DNA from: an uncultured Pseudomonadota bacterium
GTDB taxonomy: Bacteria; Pseudomonadota; Gammaproteobacteria; Methylococcales; Methylomonadaceae
Length of the DNA stretch: 8,068 bases
Assembly (NCBI GenBank): GCA_903953455.1
Contig: CAJBJW010000385.1
Location: forward strand, 1-8,068
Direction: 5' to 3'
The notes beneath the pieces are model-generated. The model saw only the letters and a program-made list of their open reading frames with translations. It was not told the DNA's origin and searched no databases. Below are positions 6,156 to 8,068 of the stretch, in pieces. Each line of letters opens with the position of its first letter. The stretch's first letter is position 1. Made by a program: the position numbers and the translations under genes.

Positions 6156-7088
6156 ATGTTAAGCGAATTTTCACTTATTGAGAAATTCTTCAAACAAAAA
6201 AAACACCTAAATGGGCATACTAATTTAGGGATAGGTGATGATTGCGCCTTATTATCTATTCCTAGTGGTTACGAATTGGCGATTACAACTGACACCATGG
6301 TTGAAAATGTCCATTTTTTTGCAGATGCCGATCCAGCGCAACTTGGGCATAAATTACTCGCCGTCAATTTAAGCGATTTAGCGGCAATGGGGGCAAAACC
6401 TATTGCGGTGACATTAGCGTTAACACTGCCTTATATTGATGAAAACTGGCTGCGTCAATTTTCAAGTGGATTTTTAGAGCTAGCAAGGCAGTTTTCCGTC
6501 GATTTAATTGGCGGTGATACGACGCAAGGCGCATTAACACTCACCGTTCAAGCAATGGGAATTGTGCCCAATGGACAAGCACTCAAACGCTCTACCGCAC
6601 AAATTGGGGATGCCATTTTTATGACGGGAAATTTAGGGGATGCGGGATTGGGTCTTAAAATTAAAAAAGGCTACAGACACGAAGACGCTCAAGAGGCTTT
6701 AAATCGATTTCATGCCCCCATGCCTCGGATAGAGACTGGTTTGGCTTTGCAAGGCATTGCAAGCGCGTGTATCGATATTTCTGACGGGTTATTGAGCGAT
6801 TTGGGGCATATTCTCAAGCAAAGTGAAGTGGGTGCCTGTGTCGAATGGGAAAAATTGCCACTTTCTTCATCCGTTCAATCTTATATAGAACACACTGGCG
6901 ACGTCTTAATGCCACTAATTGGCGGTGATGATTACGAATTATGTTTCACTGTGCCAGAAAAATTAGTCCATTGCGTTCCAGATAATTGCACACAAATTGG
7001 CACCATTGAAGCGCAATTGGGTTTGCGTTTAAAAAAATCAGGTCATATTGAAACACTCACAGCAAAAGGTTATGAACATTTTTCTTGA
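6156..7088 (+). CDS. thiL: Thiamine-monophosphate kinase
   Basis: ThiL phosphorylates thiamine monophosphate with ATP to thiamine diphosphate, the active cofactor, in the cytosol. It has 310 residues, slightly shorter than E. coli ThiL (about 325). It belongs to the PurM/ThiL fold: GIGDDCALL (25-33) with metal-binding Asp28/Asp29, TTDTMVENVHFF (44-55), NLSDLAAMGAKP (71-82), DLIGGDTTQG (116-125), GDAIFMTGNLGDAGLGL (151-167), RFHAPMPR (184-191), CIDISDGLLSDLGHIL (205-220) and GGDDYELCFTVP (256-267). All are intact. The ATG at 6156 follows rnfH by 12 bases, with only a purine-rich stretch (GAAAAG) close to it and no textbook ribosome site. No TPP riboswitch lies upstream, as expected for an internal gene of an operon. 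The gene usually paired upstream, nusB, is absent. Confidence 0.97.
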   Translation: MLSEFSLIEKFFKQKKHLNGHTNLGIGDDCALLSIPSGYELAITTDTMVENVHFFADADPAQLGHKLLAVNLSDLAAMGAKPIAVTLALTLPYIDENWLRQFSSGFLELARQFSVDLIGGDTTQGALTLTVQAMGIVPNGQALKRSTAQIGDAIFMTGNLGDAGLGLKIKKGYRHEDAQEALNRFHAPMPRIETGLALQGIASACIDISDGLLSDLGHILKQSEVGACVEWEKLPLSSSVQSYIEHTGDVLMPLIGGDDYELCFTVPEKLVHCVPDNCTQIGTIEAQLGLRLKKSGHIETLTAKGYEHFS

Positions 7089-7596
7089 AACTTACGGCAA
7101 AAATCAACTCACGCCAAAAAGTATATTAACCAACCCCACGTTATTTTTGGCGTTCGGATTTGGCTCAGGACTCGTCAAAAAAGCGCCGGGAACGTGCGGC
7201 ACAATAGCTGCGATTCCTGTTTATTTATTGGCAGCGCAAACGTCTTTTGAAATATACAGTGTCTTAACACTGATATCGATGATTGCAGGCATTAAAATTT
7301 GTGGCGATGCGGCTAATTTGCTTGGTGAACATGATTTTAACGGCATTGTTTGGGATGAGGTGGCGGGTTACTTAGTGACACTTTGGTTTGTGCCATTGAG
7401 TTGGGAAGCCGTTTTAATCGGGTTTGTTTTATTTCGATTTTTCGATATTCTCAAGCCATTTCCCATAAAATGGGTCGATAAACACGTTCATGGCGGCGTT
7501 GGTATTATGTTTGATGATATTTTAGCGGGTATTTTTGCAGGTAGTTTACTACTGGCATTTGAACTTTTGGGAATGAAGGAAATTTTTAGCACATGA
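7072..7596 (+). CDS. pgpA: Phosphatidylglycerophosphatase A
   Basis: PgpA removes the terminal phosphate from phosphatidylglycerophosphate to give phosphatidylglycerol at the inner membrane. From the ATG at 7072 it has 174 residues, the normal size. Family motifs are FGSGLVKKAPGTCGTIAAIP (30-49), HDFNGIVWDEVAGY (87-100) with the Asp-Glu pair at 95-96, LFRFFDILKPFPIKWVD (120-136) and GGVGIMFDDILAGI (141-154) with Asp148/Asp149. Hydrophobic helices run about 45-80, 97-124 and 150-168. An in-frame TTG at 7048 would add eight residues, but the ATG with AAAGG at 7065-7069 just before it is the better start, even though the spacing of two bases is short. It overlaps thiL by 17 bases and shares an ATGA junction with proA. 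The thiL-pgpA pairing is common in proteobacteria. Confidence 0.95.
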   Translation: MNIFLETYGKNQLTPKSILTNPTLFLAFGFGSGLVKKAPGTCGTIAAIPVYLLAAQTSFEIYSVLTLISMIAGIKICGDAANLLGEHDFNGIVWDEVAGYLVTLWFVPLSWEAVLIGFVLFRFFDILKPFPIKWVDKHVHGGVGIMFDDILAGIFAGSLLLAFELLGMKEIFST

Positions 7597-8068
7597 CAAT
7601 TCAAGCTTATATGCAAACCTTAGGACAGCAAGCAAAAGAAGCGGCACGCATCCTAAGTCACACAGAAACCCATACGAAAAACCAAGCGCTTATTGCAATT
7701 GCCAGCGCATTGCACGCTAATCAGGCGCATGTTATTGCTGAAAATCAAAAAGATTTAGATGCTGGAAAAGCAAGTGGTTTAGATTCAGCGGCGCTCGATA
7801 GATTAACGCTCACACCAAAAAGTATTGAGGCCATGATTGAAGGTCTACGTCAAGTTGCCGCCCTACCCGATCCTGTTGGTGAGATTTCCAATTTAAGCTA
7901 TCGCCCAAGCGGAATTCAAGTTGGACAAATGCGCGTCCCACTTGGCGTGATTGGCATTATTTACGAATCACGCCCCAATGTGACGGTTGACGCTGCGGCG
8001 TTGTGTTTAAAATCCGGTAATGCGTGTATTTTGCGCGGAGGCTCTGAAGCGATTCACTCAAACCAAGC
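7593..8068 (+). CDS. proA: Gamma-glutamyl phosphate reductase, 5' part
   Basis: ProA reduces gamma-glutamyl phosphate to glutamate semialdehyde with NADPH, the second step of proline synthesis from glutamate. The first 158 codons are present and the gene runs off the right edge; the full protein is normally about 415-420 residues. Visible features are the typical start AYMQTLGQQAKEAAR, NQKDLDAGKASGLDSAALDRLTL with its preceding helix, ALPDPVGEI, PLGVIGIIYESRPNVTVDAA and CLKSGNACILRGGSEA, which form the N-terminal NADPH-binding aldehyde-dehydrogenase fold. The catalytic Cys lies in the missing part, so integrity cannot be judged. The ATG overlaps the pgpA stop as ATGA. AAGGA at 7576-7580 is a plausible ribosome site, twelve bases upstream. 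The usual partner proB is not seen and may lie outside. Confidence 0.96.
   Translation, partial: MTIQAYMQTLGQQAKEAARILSHTETHTKNQALIAIASALHANQAHVIAENQKDLDAGKASGLDSAALDRLTLTPKSIEAMIEGLRQVAALPDPVGEISNLSYRPSGIQVGQMRVPLGVIGIIYESRPNVTVDAAALCLKSGNACILRGGSEAIHSNQ

Noticed and set aside
6100..6160. Search for a TPP riboswitch before thiL
   Set aside because: The gap from rnfH to thiL is only 12 bases, and no THI-box-like conserved block is visible.
1961..6760. Recurring CAAGGC/GCAAGGCA words that might be DNA uptake signals
   Set aside because: The copies lie mostly in Gln-Gly codons and show no extended conserved flank; known Haemophilus and Neisseria uptake words were not seen in clear form.

Overview
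The window is ordinary-looking chromosome from a Gram-negative proteobacterium, most likely a gammaproteobacterium of moderate GC (low 40s per cent by eye). An EpmB-type lysine 2,3-aminomutase, a RatA/RnfH pair and a TonB-ExbB-ExbD system together point there. The tonB-exbB-exbD order is unlike the Haemophilus order (exbB-exbD-tonB) and unlike E. coli, where tonB is unlinked. A Cardiobacteriales-like organism is possible, but this is a guess. No rRNA, tRNA, CRISPR array, insertion sequence or phage gene was seen.

Layout. Positions 34-2896 hold a rightward run: a divergent tonB, then exbB, exbD and a lipoprotein apbE. Gaps are 29 and 12 bases, and exbD/apbE overlap by one base. Positions 2897-3874 hold epmB on the minus strand, tail to tail with apbE with no base between the stops. 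A 198-base region (3875-4072) separates epmB from the next rightward run. It is the only sizeable non-coding stretch and holds a candidate extended -10 promoter for epmB, a weak candidate promoter for the rightward run, and a 9-base direct repeat. Positions 4073-8068 hold a very tight rightward cluster: an NSS-family sodium symporter, ratA, rnfH, thiL, pgpA and the first 158 codons of proA, which runs off the window. The junctions are 0, -8, +12, -17 and -4 bases, so these six genes are probably one transcription unit.

How the genes work together. ExbB and ExbD form the proton-driven motor, and TonB carries its energy to outer-membrane receptors for iron, haem or other scarce nutrients. ApbE attaches FMN to exported or membrane flavoproteins, so its place in this operon suggests a link between nutrient uptake and an exported flavin redox system. 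EpmB makes (R)-beta-lysine for EF-P modification. The second cluster mixes amino-acid import (NSS), a START-domain quinone-linked protein (RatA), a small ubiquitin-fold protein (RnfH), thiamine diphosphate synthesis (ThiL), phosphatidylglycerol synthesis (PgpA) and proline synthesis (ProA).

I did not find a clearly new biological system. The points most worth a second look are the divergent TonB C-terminal domain with a Cys-x-x-Cys pair, the apbE linkage, the unusual composition of the second cluster, and single-residue changes at normally invariant positions in ExbB and ApbE.
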